In this document: positions 62,172 to 64,000 of the stretch, piece by piece
Layout of the letters: each line of letters opens with the position of its first letter
How positions within the stretch are numbered: the stretch's first letter is position 1
Assembly (NCBI GenBank): GCA_965218775.1
Contig: CBDCLS010000006.1
Coordinates: 1,302,001 to 1,366,000, forward strand
Length of the DNA: 64,000 nucleotides
Direction: 5' to 3'
Origin: CAUZIZ01 sp965218775
GTDB lineage: Bacteria > Acidobacteriota > UBA6911 > RPQK01 > JAJDTT01
The notes under the pieces: model-generated
What the model was told of the DNA's origin: nothing
Databases searched by the model: none
Seen by the model: only the letters and a program-made list of their open reading frames with translations
Translations under genes and position numbers: made by a program

Positions 62172-62924
62172 TCAGAGAATGGTTGCTTTCACGTATTCGG
62201 AACGCATGCGTGCGATGTTGGAAATCGAGATTTCCTTGGGACAAACGGCCTCACATTCGCCGTGATTGGAGCAGCTCCCGAATTGATCTTCGTCCATCTG
62301 GGCCACCATCCGCCGCACCCGGTTCTTGCCCTCGATCCTTCCCTGGGGGAGAAGGCTGAAATGGGACACTTTGGCTCCCACGAACAGGGCCGCGGAGGCA
62401 TTGGGACAGGCGGCGACGCAGGCACCGCAGCCGATGCAGGTAGCTGAGTCCATAGCCCGACCCGTCTCCTCTCTTGAAATCAGGACGCTGTTGGCATCGG
62501 GTGCCGACCCTGTGTTCACCGAGACGTATCCGCCCGCCGCCACGATCCGGTCGAAGGCACTGCGATCCACTACCAGGTCCTTGACGATCGGAAAGGCCTT
62601 GGCCCTCCAGGGTTCCACGATGATCGTATCCCCATCCTGAAAATGCCGCATGTGGAGCTGACAGACGCTGGTCGCCCGAACCGGACCGTGGGCGACTCCA
62701 TTGATGACCATGCCGCAACTCCCACAAATCCCTTCTCGACAGTCGCTGTCATACTCCAGCGGTTCTTCCCCTTTGTGAAGCAGGTCCTGGTTGAGCATGT
62801 CCAACATTTCCAGGAAGGACATGTTTGGCGAGATTTCCGTGACCTTGTAATCGACCAGCTTTCCGGGCGCATCGGGGCCCGATTGTCGCCAGATCCTCAG
62901 AGTGAGAGCGAGCCTTTTCACCAT
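62172..62924 (-). CDS. sdhB: Succinate dehydrogenase/fumarate reductase iron-sulfur subunit
   Basis: 250 residues. [2Fe-2S] ligands in CREGICGSCGMVINGV...C, then two ferredoxin-like clusters CIGCGACVAACPNASAALFV and CSNHGECEAVCPKEISISN. This is the complete ligand set for the three clusters. Normally linked to the flavoprotein SdhA and a membrane anchor in Complex II. The gene lies ten bases after the stop of sdhA, but sdhA is truncated, so the unit may no longer work unless another copy exists. Confidence 0.94.
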   Translation of the reverse strand: MVKRLALTLRIWRQSGPDAPGKLVDYKVTEISPNMSFLEMLDMLNQDLLHKGEEPLEYDSDCREGICGSCGMVINGVAHGPVRATSVCQLHMRHFQDGDTIIVEPWRAKAFPIVKDLVVDRSAFDRIVAAGGYVSVNTGSAPDANSVLISREETGRAMDSATCIGCGACVAACPNASAALFVGAKVSHFSLLPQGRIEGKNRVRRMVAQMDEDQFGSCSNHGECEAVCPKEISISNIARMRSEYVKATIL

Positions 62925-62934
62925 GAAACCTCCG

Positions 62935-63330
62935 CTATTTGTAACTCCTGCGCATCAGAGCAATCGATTCAAAGGCCAGTTCCTCTTTGTGGAGAAGCGG
63001 CTCCTGGTTGTCTCCGCTGAACTCCCAAGCAGAGACGTGGCTGGAATGGATGTCATCTCGCTGCGCCTCGCCCTCAGCCGTCTGGTATTCCTCTCGGAAA
63101 TGACTGCCACAGGATTCTTTGCGCTCGAGGGCATCCCGGGCCATCAGCTCGCCCAATTCCAAGAAATCAGCCACCCTGCCTGCGAACTCCAGGTTTCTGT
63201 TGAGTGTGTCCCGTCGGCCCGGCAGCTTGAGGTTCTGCCAGAACTCGTCCCTGAGTTCCGATATCTGTTCCAGGGCGCCCTTCAGCCCTTCCTCGTTTCG
63301 AGACATTCCTACCTGGTCCCACAAAACCTG
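62935..63330 (-). pseudogene. sdhA: Succinate dehydrogenase flavoprotein subunit, C-terminal part only
   Basis: About 130 residues, ending the SdhA family: WDQVGMSRNEEGLKGALEQI (helical C-terminal domain start), NRNLEFAGRVADFLELGELM, ARDALERKESCGSHFREEYQ with the conserved R-x-E-S-R/C-G-x-H motif, and the closing strand. FAD and substrate domains (about 450 residues) are absent because an IS1380-family element begins at about 63331. It could still be annotated as a gene fragment starting at 63324. Confidence 0.8.
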
Positions 63331-64000
63331 GCCTAGCCCGGATTTCTCAAAGACAAGAAAAAGCAGTCAGCTCTATGTGATATAAAGTCTTTGTTATCAG
63401 ATACTTAATAATCACAAGGAGCTGACTACTATGACCACAGAGTGTATCGCTTCCAAGCTGGAGTTTCAAGAGCTAGAAGGGCGCCGAGTCGAGGCAGAAT
63501 TCAATGGGGGGCAGATCACCTCAGACTCCGGGGGGTTGCTGTTACGGGAGGTGGAGAGCCGCTATGGGTTCATTAGCGGCTTGGCCGCCTGCTTTGGGGA
63601 CCGGCGCGATCCTCGCTTCACCGAGTTCAGTGTGGAGGAACTGGTGGGGCAGCGGATTTACGGACTGGCCCTAGGCTATGAGGATGTCAACGATCATGAG
63701 GAGCTCCGGGCAGATCCGCTGATGGCGGTGTTGGTCGGCAAGGAAGATCCCTTGGGGAGGGATCGGCGAGCGGAAGCGGATCGAGGCAAGGCGTGTGCGG
63801 GCAAGAGCACCCTCAATCGTTTGGAGTTGTCCTCGGTGACGCAGGATAAATATCGCAAGACGCCGGTGGATGAAGCCGCGGTCGAAGCGTTTTTGGTGGA
63901 GCAGTTCATTCGGGTGCGAGGCGGGAAACCGAAGGAGTTGGTCTTGGACCTGGATGCGACGGATGATCCGCTGCACGGAGAACAGGAGGGTCGTTTCTAC
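63331..64000 (+). mobile_element. IS1380-family insertion sequence, left part
   Basis: The left end is placed by the abrupt loss of sdhA homology and the GCCTAGCCCGGATTTCTCA word, similar to IS1380 terminal repeats. The right end, and with it the target duplication, is beyond the window. A promoter-like TTGTTATCAG..TACTTAATAA precedes the transposase. Confidence 0.75.
63431..64000 (+). CDS. IS1380-family transposase, partial at window end
   Basis: 190 codons from ATG 63431 (AAGGAG eight bases upstream) with no stop before the window end. The DDE-type IS1380 marks are clear: GGQITSDSGGLLLREVESRY, DRRDPRFTEFSVEELVGQRI, YGLALGYEDVNDHEELRADP, AGKSTLNRLE and VLDLDATDDPLHGEQEGRFY (first catalytic Asp). 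About 60% of the protein lies outside. Confidence 0.9.
   Translation, partial: MTTECIASKLEFQELEGRRVEAEFNGGQITSDSGGLLLREVESRYGFISGLAACFGDRRDPRFTEFSVEELVGQRIYGLALGYEDVNDHEELRADPLMAVLVGKEDPLGRDRRAEADRGKACAGKSTLNRLELSSVTQDKYRKTPVDEAAVEAFLVEQFIRVRGGKPKELVLDLDATDDPLHGEQEGRFY

Overview
The window looks like a chromosomal segment of an Acidobacteriota-type bacterium. This is inferred from gene content, not from a marker tree. The pointers are a TonB-dependent receptor with an N-terminal carboxypeptidase-regulatory-like domain (20044-23259), a DUF1501 gene paired with a DUF1549/DUF1553/cytochrome gene, quinoprotein dehydrogenases of the sorbosone/glucose dehydrogenase type, a sulfatase, a CehA/McbA-type metallohydrolase and many secreted Asp-box (sialidase-like) proteins. 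The DNA is GC-rich and gene order is loose, with much intergenic and decayed sequence.

Layout. 1-14 kb: secreted FG-GAP protein, DUF1080-quinoprotein-cytochrome c fusion, amidohydrolase, two small membrane proteins, sulfatase, CehA/McbA-like hydrolase and a secreted protein of unknown function. 14-19 kb: gamma-glutamyltransferase and one intact secreted protein among remnants of its own family. 20-26 kb: TonB receptor, secreted protein, tRNA-Leu-like remnant, kinase remnant. 26-32 kb: two Asp-box proteins, a large secreted alpha-helical protein, an enolase-superfamily remnant. 32-37 kb: two VapBC modules, a YggT protein, a dense block of small inverted-repeat elements and a secreted peptidylarginine-deiminase-like enzyme. 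37-47 kb: DUF1501/DUF1553 pair, a second quinoprotein, small proteins, repeats. 47-50 kb: an IS1182-family element inside a mannonate-dehydratase-like gene, and an SDR. 50-56 kb: sialidase, Na+/solute symporter, truncated sialidase, third VapBC. 56-62 kb: VWA-PspA-membrane protein operon facing away from an OmpR-type two-component system. 62-64 kb: sdhB and the tail of sdhA, cut by an IS1380-family element that runs off the window.

Function. The intact secreted enzymes, the TonB receptor and the symporter suggest a scavenger of sulfated or sialylated glycans and peptides with periplasmic quinoprotein oxidation. The 56-62 kb block looks like envelope-stress sensing and response.

The most unusual layer is a set of at least seven families (A-G) of small non-coding elements (about 80-600 bp), most with inverted ends, present in 18 copies. 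They sit at gene ends, supply start or stop codons, and lie at the break points of several truncated genes. In families C and E the two arms of each copy match each other but differ from the arms of sister copies, while the cores are conserved. The same arm sequence can occur on different cores.
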